DNA of 12,765 bases from an uncultured Chitinophagaceae bacterium (GCA_937996595.1 CALKVC010000156.1:1-12765); one strand, 5' to 3'; shown: positions 1-8,360, counted from the stretch's first letter. Program-made: numbers and translations. Notes: generated from the sequence alone by a model not told the origin.

Positions 1-1673
1 AAGGCGGTGATTACCGGGCAAGGGAAGCCAATGTACACCGGCTGGCTGAAGTAAGTTCTGCCATCATTGACCAGTGCGTGGCACAGGGCGTACCTTTTGC
101 AAGGGAATATGGCGGTTTACTCAGTAACCGTTCATTTGGCGGCACACAGGTGCAGCGGACTTTCTACGCAGCAGGACAAACCGGCCAGCAGTTGTTGCTG
201 GGGGCCTATAGCGCCCTGGAAAGGCAGGTGGCTTTGGGAAATGTGAAAATGTATGCCAGGCACGAAATGCTGGATGTGGTGATGATTGACGGAAAGGCAA
301 GAGGCATTATTGCCCGCGACCTCGTGAATGGAAAACTGGAAAGGCATTTCGGACATGCAGTACTGTTATGCTCCGGCGGTTATGGTAATGTATTCTACCT
401 GAGTACGAATGCCATGGGCAGCAACGTTACGGCAGCATGGAAAGCTCATAAGAAAGGCGCCTTTTTCGGCAACCCCTGCTTTACACAGATACATCCAACC
501 TGCATACCTGTTAGCGGCGATCACCAGAGCAAACTAACGCTCATGAGTGAAAGCCTGCGTAACGATGGAAGGATTTGGGTTCCCAAAAAGAAAGGTGAAA
601 CCAGGAAAGCCGTTGATATACCGGAGGAAGAAAGGGATTATTACCTGGAAAGGAGATACCCGGCATTTGGTAACCTGGTACCGCGGGATGTAGCTTCCAG
701 GGCGGCTAAAGAAAGATGCGATGAAGGGTATGGCGTTGGTACAACCAAAATGGCCGTTTACCTCGATTTTAAAGACGCTATCATCAGGTATGGTAAGATA
801 GAAGCCGGTAAAACAGGACTGGAGAACCCTGATGATAAAACAATTTACAGCCTGGGGAAAAAAGTGGTGGAAGAAAAATACGGTAACCTGTTTGAAATGT
901 ATGAAAAGATTACCGGTGAAAATCCATACGAAATGCCCATGCGTATTTATCCGGCGGTGCATTATACCATGGGCGGATTATGGGTAGATTATGAGTTACA
1001 AACTACCATTCCGGGCCTGTATGCCCTGGGTGAAGCCAATTTCAGCGACCACGGTGCCAACAGGCTGGGCGCTTCTGCACTCATGCAGGGCCTTGCTGAT
1101 GGTTATTTCGTAATTCCGTATACCTTGGGAAATTACCTGGCTGATGATATCAGAACCGCTTCTATACCAACCAGCCACCCCGCTTTTGCAGAAACGGAAA
1201 AAGCGGTGAACGACAGGCTGGTCAGGCTGATGGGAATAAAAGGGAAACAATCGGTTGAAAGTTTTCATAAGCGTCTGGGAAAAATCATGTGGGACAAATG
1301 CGGAATGGCAAGGAATGAATCCGGATTGAAGCAGGCCATTGAAGAAATAAGGCAATTGAAAGATGAATTCTGGAAAGATGTATTCATTCCGGGTGATATT
1401 GATGAACTTAACCCGGAACTTGATAAGGCAGGCAGGGTAGCTGATTTCATAGAGCTGGGAGAACTGATGTGCCTGGACGCTCTAAACAGGAAAGAAAGCT
1501 GCGGTGGGCATTTCAGGGAAGAAAGCCAGACAGAGGATGGCGAAGCACAAAGAAATGATGATGCCTTCAGTTATGTGTCTGCATGGGAACTGAAAACAGA
1601 TGGTGAATGGGAATTACATAAGGAAGCATTGAATTTTGAAATTGTAAAACCAACACAAAGGAGCTATAAATAA
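1..1673 (+). CDS. sdhA: Succinate dehydrogenase / fumarate reductase flavoprotein subunit (5' end missing)
   Basis: This is the FAD-carrying catalytic subunit of complex II, which oxidises succinate to fumarate at the cytoplasmic face of the inner membrane and passes electrons to SdhB. The reading frame is open from base 3, where it reads GGDYRAREANVHRLAEVSSA, so the gene enters from the left. About 556 residues are visible; family members of this type are roughly 640, so the N-terminal FAD-binding GxGxxG region is outside. Visible conserved parts are QIHPTC (His codon at 492), the SESLRNDGR arginine region (about 550-575), PRDVASRA (about 681-704), HYTMGG (His at 960) and the FAD-contacting HGANRLGASALMQG (His at 1050). 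The ESCGGHFREE block lies near the C terminus. The form GEANFSDHGANRLGASALM is the one I associate with Bacteroidota and related menaquinone-linked enzymes. sdhB follows after 72 bases; an sdhC membrane subunit is expected to the left but is not visible. Confidence 0.97.
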   Translation, partial: GGDYRAREANVHRLAEVSSAIIDQCVAQGVPFAREYGGLLSNRSFGGTQVQRTFYAAGQTGQQLLLGAYSALERQVALGNVKMYARHEMLDVVMIDGKARGIIARDLVNGKLERHFGHAVLLCSGGYGNVFYLSTNAMGSNVTAAWKAHKKGAFFGNPCFTQIHPTCIPVSGDHQSKLTLMSESLRNDGRIWVPKKKGETRKAVDIPEEERDYYLERRYPAFGNLVPRDVASRAAKERCDEGYGVGTTKMAVYLDFKDAIIRYGKIEAGKTGLENPDDKTIYSLGKKVVEEKYGNLFEMYEKITGENPYEMPMRIYPAVHYTMGGLWVDYELQTTIPGLYALGEANFSDHGANRLGASALMQGLADGYFVIPYTLGNYLADDIRTASIPTSHPAFAETEKAVNDRLVRLMGIKGKQSVESFHKRLGKIMWDKCGMARNESGLKQAIEEIRQLKDEFWKDVFIPGDIDELNPELDKAGRVADFIELGELMCLDALNRKESCGGHFREESQTEDGEAQRNDDAFSYVSAWELKTDGEWELHKEALNFEIVKPTQRSYK

Positions 1674-1675
1674 AA

Positions 1676-1719
1676 GGGGAATGGCCTGGATGCAGGCAAA
1701 TTCAGCAGCTTGATTCCCC
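1676..1719 (+). promoter_or_regulatory. Two-part hairpin in the sdhA-sdhB spacer
   Basis: The 72-base gap between sdhA and sdhB holds a perfect 7-bp stem, GGGGAAT (1676-1682) with ATTCCCC (1713-1719). Enclosed in it is a second perfect 5-bp hairpin, GCCTG (1684-1688) and CAGGC (1693-1697), with a GATG loop. No T-run follows, so it is not a standard intrinsic terminator. It begins three bases after the sdhA stop codon. It may stabilise the sdhA mRNA end, mark a processing site or tune sdhB expression; the pairing is seen, the role is inferred. A 10-codon open frame (1681-1713) lies inside it. Confidence 0.5.
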
Positions 1720-1745
1720 CATCATAAAATTGACAAATTGGATTT

Positions 1746-2513
1746 ATGGAACACTACAACATGAACCTGACGCTTAAAGTGTGGCGCCAGAAAAATGGTA
1801 ACAGTAAAGGGCAATTTGATACTTTCAATGTAAAAGATATCTCTTCTGAGATGAGTTTCCTGGAGATGTTTGATGTATTAAATGAAAACCTGATCCGGGA
1901 AGGAAAAGAACCAATCGCTTTTGACCACGACTGCCGGGAAGGTATTTGCGGTGCCTGCAGCATGTATATTAACGGGCAGGCACACGGGCCATGGCAAAAA
2001 AATACAACCTGCCAACTCCATATGCGTGCATTCAAAAACGGTGATACCATTGTGGTAGAACCCTGGCGAAGCAAGGCTTTCCCCGTAATAAAAGATTTGG
2101 TAGTAGACCGTTCTGCATTCGACCGGATCATACAGGCCGGCGGATATATCAGCGTGGATACCGGTAATGCCCAGGATGCCAATAATATTCCGGTTGATAA
2201 GAAAAATGCAGATGCTGCTTTTAATGCGGCAGCCTGTATCGGTTGTGGTGCCTGTGTAGCCACCTGTAAGAACGGCAGCGCTATGTTGTTTGTTGGCGCT
2301 AAAGTGTCGCAGCTTGCTTTATTGCCGCAGGGAGCGCCTGAACGTGAATCAAGGGCGCTGAATATGGTGGCACAGATGGATAAGGAAGGATTTGGAAATT
2401 GTACAAATACCTATGCCTGTGAAGCTGAATGCCCGAAAGGTATTTCCGTTTCTTATATCGCAAAACTAAACTCCGAATACCTGAAAGCCGGTTTAGGAAC
2501 AGAGGAACAATAA
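1746..2513 (+). CDS. sdhB: Succinate dehydrogenase / fumarate reductase iron-sulfur subunit
   Basis: SdhB carries electrons from the SdhA flavin through three iron-sulfur centres to the quinone site in the membrane subunit. The 255-residue protein has all expected ligands. The N-terminal ferredoxin domain has Cys63, Cys68, Cys71 and Cys89 for [2Fe-2S]. The C-terminal domain has Cys164, Cys167, Cys170 and Cys229 (followed by Pro) for [4Fe-4S], and Cys174, Cys219 and Cys225 for [3Fe-4S]. The spacing of the last three cysteines, 6 then 4, matches the classical enzyme. The chosen start is ATG 1746 (MEHYNMNLTLKV); a second in-frame ATG at 1761 gives MNLTLKVWRQ and cannot be excluded, since neither has a clear ribosome-binding site. 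It is the last gene of its operon, with a strong terminator 23 bases after the stop. Confidence 0.97.
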   Translation: MEHYNMNLTLKVWRQKNGNSKGQFDTFNVKDISSEMSFLEMFDVLNENLIREGKEPIAFDHDCREGICGACSMYINGQAHGPWQKNTTCQLHMRAFKNGDTIVVEPWRSKAFPVIKDLVVDRSAFDRIIQAGGYISVDTGNAQDANNIPVDKKNADAAFNAAACIGCGACVATCKNGSAMLFVGAKVSQLALLPQGAPERESRALNMVAQMDKEGFGNCTNTYACEAECPKGISVSYIAKLNSEYLKAGLGTEEQ

Positions 2514-2536
2514 TTTTCCCACTAAAAAGTTATACT

Positions 2537-2564
2537 AACCTCCTGGTAACAGGAGGTTTTTTTT
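2537..2564 (+). terminator. Rho-independent terminator of the sdh operon
   Basis: A perfect 8-bp stem, AACCTCCT (2537-2544) with AGGAGGTT (2551-2558), has a 6-base loop GGTAAC, and its right arm runs into eight consecutive T (2557-2564). It starts 23 bases after the sdhB stop codon and so separates the sdh operon from the next gene. Confidence 0.9.
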
Positions 2565-2648
2565 GCAGCATTAACGCATAATAAAGCATCTTTATCATGT
2601 ACGGTGCCTTATTTGCATTAATTTTAATCAACCCCTTATTTTCAATAG

Positions 2649-5600
2649 TTGAAACCCCAGAGAATATATTTACTAGTGTTGGCTTTAACGGTTATGCATA
2701 CCCTGCAGGCCCAGGTTAAACCTGCACCGGGCAGCAACCTCAGGAAGAAAGTAATCAGGGTTTCCATACCTTACCAGCAGGTTGATACAACCAGTATTGC
2801 ACCCAATACCTTTTTCATACAGGATATTCCGGTTTCATATTACAGGATTGATGAAGTGAATGCCGTACTGCATTGGCTTGCTAAACCCCCGGCAGACACT
2901 GTGTTGATTATCTACCGGGCGTTCCCAATAAAACTCAATGCAATATGGCAACGGTATAATTACGACAGCATCCGTAATAATTTCCTGGCCGAAAAACCAA
3001 AAACGGTTAGAGCTGCCATTAAACAGGCAAACCCGTTTGTTGATTTCGGAAATATCCAGTCTGAAGGCAGCATTGGCAGGGCTATTTCATTCGGCAACAG
3101 CCAGGATGCCGTGGTTAATTCAACCATGAACCTGCAGTTAAGCGGCTTTATTGGCGACAGCCTGGAACTTACTGCTGCCATTACAGACAATAACATTCCC
3201 ATACAACCGGAAGGAAATACACAGGACCTGCGGGATTTTGACCGCATCTACCTGCAGGTGAAGAAAAAAGGCTGGCAGGCCAATTTCGGCGATATAGATA
3301 TCCGGGAAAGCAGGAACTATTTTACCAGGTTTTATAAAAGGCTGCAGGGCGTTTCTTTCATCACAGATAACAGGATAGGCAAGCATACGAAAAACAGTTT
3401 CCTTGCCACTGGTGCTGTTGCCAAGGGGAAATTCAACAGAAACATCCTAACACCGCTGGAAGGGAACCAGGGGCCTTACCGGCTGCGCGCTGCAAACAAT
3501 GAATTGTATTTTGTGGTGCTGGCCGGTACAGAAAGGGTTTTCATAGACGGCGAACTGCTGCAGCGGGGGGAAGACCAGGATTATGTGATCAATTACAATA
3601 CGGCAGAACTTACGTTTACGCCTAAACGACAAATCACCAAGGACCGGCGCATTCAGGTTGAATTTGAATATGCCGACCGGAATTTCCTTAATTCGCAGAT
3701 TTACGCCAGTAATGAGATGAACTTCTCCAACAGGTTCTTCCTCAACGCCGCTTTTTATTCTAACATGGACGCCCGTAATTCATCCATCGACCAGGTGCTG
3801 GATGCAAAGCAAAAGCAATACCTGTCAACGATCGGTGATTCCATATCAACGGCATATTATGTTAACGCAGTAAGGGATACGTTTGCACTTGGCAGGATTT
3901 TATACAAAAAGATAGATACCGTGTATAATACCAGTATGCATGATTCCATTTTTGTTTTGTCGGCAAACCCGGCCGATACCTTGTACAGCCTGTCATTTAC
4001 CTATCTCGGCCCCGGTAAAGGCAATTACAGGCAGCTCATAAATGCCACGAACGGTAAGGCCGATCTATGGGTGGCACCCGATGCAGTTAATGCAAAACAG
4101 GGCGACTGGGAACCCGTTACATTACTGGTTACACCAAAGAAACTGCAGGTTTTTTCGCTGGGGGCCGATTATCATTTTTCTGAACAGACCAAACTGAAAA
4201 CGGAAATAGCCATGAGCATTTATGATGTGAACCTATTTTCATCTAAAGACAAATCTGATGATAACGGGCTGGCCGCAAAGATGAGTTTTTCCGACGATAA
4301 CAGGAAAGCGAAGCTGTTCGGGAAACAAGTTATGCTGCATACGGCTGCAGGATATGAATATGTGAGCAGGCGTTTCAAACCATTGGAAAGGCTTCGGAAT
4401 GTGGAATTCCTGCGCGACTGGAGCCTGTCATTTGATGAAGCGGCCGCTGATGAGCATATTGCCAATGCATCTTTCCGGGTACAGGGAAACAACGGTAACC
4501 GGTTGGGATATGGCATTACCCATTATAACCGCAATGCCGACTATAGCGGATTCCGGCACATGCTAGACCATTACAGTTCACTGAAGGGATGGAAACTAAC
4601 GGCAACGGTTAACTTGCTGCATTTATCAAGCAGCCGCCAGCGGGGATATTTTTTCCGTCCGCTCGTTGATATAAAGAAAGAGCTGAAAAATATGAGGATG
4701 ATGCAGCTTGGATTCAAATACACCGGCGAGAATAACAGGCTTATTAGCAAAATAAACGACAGCCTCACCGCCGGCAGTTTCATTTTTGATATTTATGAGT
4801 TGTACCTGAAGTCTGATGAAGCGAAACTAAACCGTTGGGGCATCAGTTATTTCCACCGCAACGACCGCCTTCCCCTGCAGAACAAACTGAAGCAGGCAGA
4901 TAAGAGCAACAACATACAATTCTTCACAGAACTATTGAAAAATGAAAACCACCAGTTGAAACTGAATATTACTTACCGCATGCTGCAGGTAACGGAACAA
5001 TCTATCAGTAAACAGAAAGCAGATGAAAACCTGCTGGGCAGGGCCGAGTACTACCTGAATGCACTGAAAGGCTTTTTCAACGGTAATTTCCTGTATGAGA
5101 TCGGTTCAGGACAGGAACAGAAAAGGGAATATACTTATGTGGAAGTGCCGGCAGGGCAGGGTTTATATACCTGGATAGACTATAATGGCAACGGTATACC
5201 GGAATTGAATGAATTTGAAATAGCCGTTTTCCAGGACCAGAAAAAATACATACGTGTATATACACCGGGCAACGAATATGTGAAAGCAAATTATCTGCAA
5301 TTCAACTACAGCATAGAACTGGATCCAAAAGCGCTTATTAAGGCGCGAACAGCAAAGGGTATCCGAAAATTTTTATCAAGGTCAAGTACGGCTTCAGCCT
5401 TACAGATAAGCAGGAAAAACCTGGCGGATGGACGATTCCTCTACAACCCGTTCAGCCAGGCATTGCAGGATACGTCTATGATTTCATTGAATTCCTATTT
5501 TTCAAATACTTTTTTTTACAATCGTATCAGCACCAAATGGGGATTTGAAGTTACCCACAGCAAATCATCCTCCAAGGCATTACTCGCTTATGGGCAGGAA

Positions 5601-6146
5601 AGCCGCAACCTGCGTACGCTGATGGGCCGCGTTCGTGTGAACCTGAACAGGAATTTTGTAAGCCAGGTGATCCTTAAACAGGTTAGGAACGAACTGGCTA
5701 CCGGCGCCGTTAAGTTTGATAACAGGAATTATGATATCATGCAGCATTCCCTGGAACCCAATATCACGTATGTATACAAATCGAATGTGAGGGTGTCGGC
5801 AGGGTATTCCTACTCTGAAAAAAAGAACAGGATAGATTCCATGGACAGGTCTTCCAATCATGCTGTTACACTTGACTTAAAATACAACATCCTTTCTAAC
5901 AGCAGCATTGCCGCAAAATTTACCTATAACCAGATACGTTTTATTTCTTATCCGGGCGCAGCCAATACCACGGTTGGGTATATCTTGCTTGATGGCTTAC
6001 TGCCCGGTAAAAATTACCTGTGGAACATTGATTTTACCAAGCGTATTGCCGGAAACATTGAAATGAACCTGCAGTATGAAGGGCGTAAGCCCGGTAATGC
6101 AAAAACGGTTCATACCGGCAGGGCTTCCGTAAGGGCATTATTCTAA
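2649..6146 (+). CDS. Large outer-membrane beta-barrel protein with SprA-like N-terminal segment, function unknown
   Basis: This 1165-residue protein is predicted to be exported and inserted in the outer membrane; I do not know its function. It starts with a signal peptide (basic MKPQR, hydrophobic core, likely cleavage after Ala21 in the common Bacteroidota ending LQA-Q). Residues 128-200 contain GSIGRAISFGNSQDAVVNS, NIPIQPEGNTQ (182-192) and DFDRIYLQ (from 196), a pattern I recall from SprA-like surface proteins. IDGELLQRGEDQDYVINYNT (from 299) resembles an Ig-like surface module. The long remainder alternates short polar and aromatic strands as a barrel does, and the last residue is Phe, as expected for an outer-membrane insertion signal. 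Residues 844-855 form an EF-hand-like loop. The start is TTG 2649: an in-frame TAG lies directly before it, and a later start would destroy the signal peptide. It appears to be a single-gene unit, with the sdh terminator before it and a convergent gene after it. Confidence 0.85.
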   Translation: MKPQRIYLLVLALTVMHTLQAQVKPAPGSNLRKKVIRVSIPYQQVDTTSIAPNTFFIQDIPVSYYRIDEVNAVLHWLAKPPADTVLIIYRAFPIKLNAIWQRYNYDSIRNNFLAEKPKTVRAAIKQANPFVDFGNIQSEGSIGRAISFGNSQDAVVNSTMNLQLSGFIGDSLELTAAITDNNIPIQPEGNTQDLRDFDRIYLQVKKKGWQANFGDIDIRESRNYFTRFYKRLQGVSFITDNRIGKHTKNSFLATGAVAKGKFNRNILTPLEGNQGPYRLRAANNELYFVVLAGTERVFIDGELLQRGEDQDYVINYNTAELTFTPKRQITKDRRIQVEFEYADRNFLNSQIYASNEMNFSNRFFLNAAFYSNMDARNSSIDQVLDAKQKQYLSTIGDSISTAYYVNAVRDTFALGRILYKKIDTVYNTSMHDSIFVLSANPADTLYSLSFTYLGPGKGNYRQLINATNGKADLWVAPDAVNAKQGDWEPVTLLVTPKKLQVFSLGADYHFSEQTKLKTEIAMSIYDVNLFSSKDKSDDNGLAAKMSFSDDNRKAKLFGKQVMLHTAAGYEYVSRRFKPLERLRNVEFLRDWSLSFDEAAADEHIANASFRVQGNNGNRLGYGITHYNRNADYSGFRHMLDHYSSLKGWKLTATVNLLHLSSSRQRGYFFRPLVDIKKELKNMRMMQLGFKYTGENNRLISKINDSLTAGSFIFDIYELYLKSDEAKLNRWGISYFHRNDRLPLQNKLKQADKSNNIQFFTELLKNENHQLKLNITYRMLQVTEQSISKQKADENLLGRAEYYLNALKGFFNGNFLYEIGSGQEQKREYTYVEVPAGQGLYTWIDYNGNGIPELNEFEIAVFQDQKKYIRVYTPGNEYVKANYLQFNYSIELDPKALIKARTAKGIRKFLSRSSTASALQISRKNLADGRFLYNPFSQALQDTSMISLNSYFSNTFFYNRISTKWGFEVTHSKSSSKALLAYGQESRNLRTLMGRVRVNLNRNFVSQVILKQVRNELATGAVKFDNRNYDIMQHSLEPNITYVYKSNVRVSAGYSYSEKKNRIDSMDRSSNHAVTLDLKYNILSNSSIAAKFTYNQIRFISYPGAANTTVGYILLDGLLPGKNYLWNIDFTKRIAGNIEMNLQYEGRKPGNAKTVHTGRASVRALF

Positions 6147-6181
6147 CGGTAAGGGTTAACTACTTTATAGGTTTTTCCGGT

Positions 6182-7177
6182 TTATCCGAAAAGGCCGCCT
6201 TTCTTCAGTGGTCTTAGCGCTTCACCAACCTTGAAGCCGTTATTATACACTTCTATCTTGTAAGTGCCAATGCTGAAACTGGAATTCTGCTTCCAGTCGA
6301 AACTGATCGTCTGCCGTTTATTCTGTGTATAGCTGATTTCTATTTTCTGCGTATAAATTTTTTCCAGCCCTTCGCGGGTGCTGAATTTGCCGGAACCAAG
6401 CGCCTCCACAGCAACCGGTGTGCCATCAGGAGCGGTAATACAAACATAGATGTCTTTTTTGCCGGATTCAGCGATAAGATTTTCATCCAGGTCGAATGAT
6501 ATCCTGAGTTTATCAACTTTCTTAGCAGTGGATGTTTCTTTCTCTTTTCCGCTTCTTTTTTCATCAATCCCGGTAATATTGAAATTGGAAGCATGAAGGG
6601 TAGATCCCACATTGATTATGTCTTCTTTACCCCTGATAACGCTTCTGGCCGAATCGTAGTTTTGGCGGGCAAGGTTTCGTTCCTCCGTAATGGCCGCTTT
6701 TTCATTGGATAATTGCAGGTTCTCGCCCTTAAGAGACTCAATCTGCTGGCGGTAGCCTTCAATATCTCCCTTAAGGGAAGAAATCAGGTTCCTTGCTTGC
6801 CGGAGTTCAGATTCGGTGGCATTTGTTTTTGACAGCAATGATGCGATACGCGACTTTTTCTCATCAATCTCCCTGTCTTTTGCTGTGATCGTGCTGTCTT
6901 TTTTTGAGTTGGACGTCTTTAAGATGTCGTACCGCATGGTAGCTTCTTCCAGTTCCTTCTGCAACTCGTCACGCTGGGCCGACGTAGAGGCAATCAGGTT
7001 CTGATTGGTTGTATCAAGGCCTTTTTGGCGGTTTTTATCCCAAATGATATATCCCCAGGTTGCCAGTAAGGCAATTACGAGAACGGCAGTAAGTATGCCC
7101 CTGAATCCATTTCCTTTTTTTTCTGCAGCCATTTCAGATGTTGACTGATCTTTTTCAGGAAAATTTTGAAAAGCCAT
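6182..7177 (-). CDS. Single-pass membrane protein with long coiled coil and C-terminal beta domain, function unknown
   Basis: I do not recognise a named family. From the chosen start, ATG at 7177 (MAFQNFPEKD), the protein has 331 residues. It has a short charged cytoplasmic N terminus, one membrane segment at about 25-46 (GILTAVLVIALLATWGYIIW), and a long heptad-rich coiled coil at about 54-185, dense in Glu, Lys, Arg, Gln and Leu. After a Lys/Glu/Ser-rich linker (about 203-222), a C-terminal domain of alternating strands runs from about 223 to 325. The single Cys (246) argues against a redox role. This suggests a signal-anchor protein with the coiled coil and beta domain in the periplasm, perhaps a scaffold; that is inference. 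A longer start at 7225 adds 16 residues but extends into AT-rich sequence that looks non-coding. It converges on the outer-membrane protein gene with only 35 bases between stops, and diverges from holA. Confidence 0.8.
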   Translation of the reverse strand: MAFQNFPEKDQSTSEMAAEKKGNGFRGILTAVLVIALLATWGYIIWDKNRQKGLDTTNQNLIASTSAQRDELQKELEEATMRYDILKTSNSKKDSTITAKDREIDEKKSRIASLLSKTNATESELRQARNLISSLKGDIEGYRQQIESLKGENLQLSNEKAAITEERNLARQNYDSARSVIRGKEDIINVGSTLHASNFNITGIDEKRSGKEKETSTAKKVDKLRISFDLDENLIAESGKKDIYVCITAPDGTPVAVEALGSGKFSTREGLEKIYTQKIEISYTQNKRQTISFDWKQNSSFSIGTYKIEVYNNGFKVGEALRPLKKGGLFG

Positions 7178-7358
7178 AGTATATAGGTTTATCGTAAAAT
7201 TATTAAACTTATCCGGATAACCCATACAGCTTATCGCATTAAGACGGATATTTGCCGGGATAAATATAAAACCACTGTAAAGTTATCATAAACCATACCG
7301 TGTTATGACTATTTTACAATTATTTATCAACCTTACAGGCAAGCAGTAATTAAACGAC

Positions 7359-8360
7359 ATGAGTGCGGAAAAAATCATCAGCAACTGGAAGAAAAGGGAA
7401 TTTAAACCGTTATACTGGTTTGAAGGGGAAGAGGACTATTATATTGATATGCTGATGAACTATGCAGAGCATCAAATACTTCCTGAATCTGAAGCAGCTT
7501 TCAACCTGACGGTTTTTTACGGAAAAGACGCCAATTGGGCTTCTGTTATCAATGCCTGCAAAAGATATCCCATGTTTGCCGATAAGCAGGTAGTGTTGCT
7601 TAAAGAGGCGCAATTGATGGATGATATCGATAAGCTGGAACCATATTTTGAAGCACCGCTCGCTTCTACCATTTTTGTTGTAGGGTTTAAATCCAAAACA
7701 CTCGACAAGCGTAAGAAATTGTACAAGCTGGTGAGCAAGCATGCTGAATACCTCCATTCACCCAAAGTACGGGAAGATAAAATGCATGATTGGATAGCAG
7801 GGTTTGTGAAATCGAGGGGCCTGTCCATGAAACCCAAAGCCATCAGCCTGCTGGAAGAACATATCGGCAACGACCTCAGCCGTATTGCGAATGAGATTGA
7901 AAAGCTTTCCCTGAACCTGTCCGGGAAAAAGGAAATTGATGAAGATGACATTGAAAAGTATATCGGTATCAGCAAAGAATACAATGTTTTTGAATTGCTG
8001 GCAGCGATAGCCGGAAAAGACCTTTCAAAAGCCATTTCCATCATCAATTATTTTGAAAGCAACCCAAAGGCATCGCCCATTCAACAGGCATTGCCTGCTT
8101 TATATTCACAGTTGAGCAAAGTACATGCAGTATATGGTATGAAAGACCAGAGCGACGGAGCATTGTTGCCGTTCTTTTACAGGAACCCGGTTTCCTTAAA
8201 ACAAGCCCGACTGATAATGAAAAACTATGGTTACGGGGGAGTGGAAAAATTATTGCTGTTGTTGTACCGCTATAATTTAAAATCGTTGGGCGTTGGTGAT
8301 ACAGGCACACCCGGGCCGGTACTTCTGAAAGAAATGGTGGTAAAGATGATGGGGGAATGA
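7359..8360 (+). CDS. holA: DNA polymerase III delta subunit (clamp loader)
   Basis: The delta subunit belongs to the clamp-loader complex and opens the DnaN sliding clamp so it can be placed on primed DNA. The 333-residue length fits the family (E. coli HolA is about 343). The N terminus has the family pattern KPLYWFEGEEDYYID (16-30), the degenerate P-loop-like region of this non-hydrolysing AAA+-type subunit. It is followed by VINACKRYPMFADKQVVLLKEA, a typical HolA segment around the clamp-binding helix, then HSPKVREDKMHDWIAGFVKSRG and IGNDLSRIANEIEKLSL, both typical of HolA. The C-terminal collar helices end the protein. It is divergent from the coiled-coil membrane protein and convergent with ribF. 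The ATG at 7359 has no Shine-Dalgarno sequence, as is normal in this phylum. Confidence 0.93.
   Translation: MSAEKIISNWKKREFKPLYWFEGEEDYYIDMLMNYAEHQILPESEAAFNLTVFYGKDANWASVINACKRYPMFADKQVVLLKEAQLMDDIDKLEPYFEAPLASTIFVVGFKSKTLDKRKKLYKLVSKHAEYLHSPKVREDKMHDWIAGFVKSRGLSMKPKAISLLEEHIGNDLSRIANEIEKLSLNLSGKKEIDEDDIEKYIGISKEYNVFELLAAIAGKDLSKAISIINYFESNPKASPIQQALPALYSQLSKVHAVYGMKDQSDGALLPFFYRNPVSLKQARLIMKNYGYGGVEKLLLLLYRYNLKSLGVGDTGTPGPVLLKEMVVKMMGE

Noticed and set aside
78..80. GTG at 78 as the start of sdhA
   Set aside because: The frame is open to the left edge and reads typical SdhA sequence (GGDYRAREANVHRLAEVSSA) before it; the gene is cut by the window, not short.
1657..1662. AAGGAG, a Shine-Dalgarno-like sequence at the end of sdhA
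   Set aside because: It lies about 85 bases before sdhB ATG 1746, too far to serve it, and inside the sdhA coding sequence. Other genes here show no such signal.
6147..6190. Possible hairpin TTTTCCGG-TTTAT-CCGAAAA between the convergent outer-membrane and coiled-coil genes
   Set aside because: Only three G/C pairs form next to a mismatch, and it overlaps the stop codon region; too weak to call a terminator.
7178..7358. Divergent gap with inverted repeat TCATAA (7286-7291) / TTATGA (7303-7308) and near-matches to TAnnTTTG, such as TAACTTTA on the minus strand (7285-7278)
   Set aside because: The region must hold promoters for the coiled-coil protein and holA, but no exact -7 match is present, and a 6-bp AT-rich repeat is expected by chance in such sequence.
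7517..8047. 176-codon open frame opposite holA, and other long antisense frames over sdhB and ftsE
   Set aside because: The translations are Ser/Leu/Phe-rich with no recognisable motifs, as expected for the mirror of a real gene.
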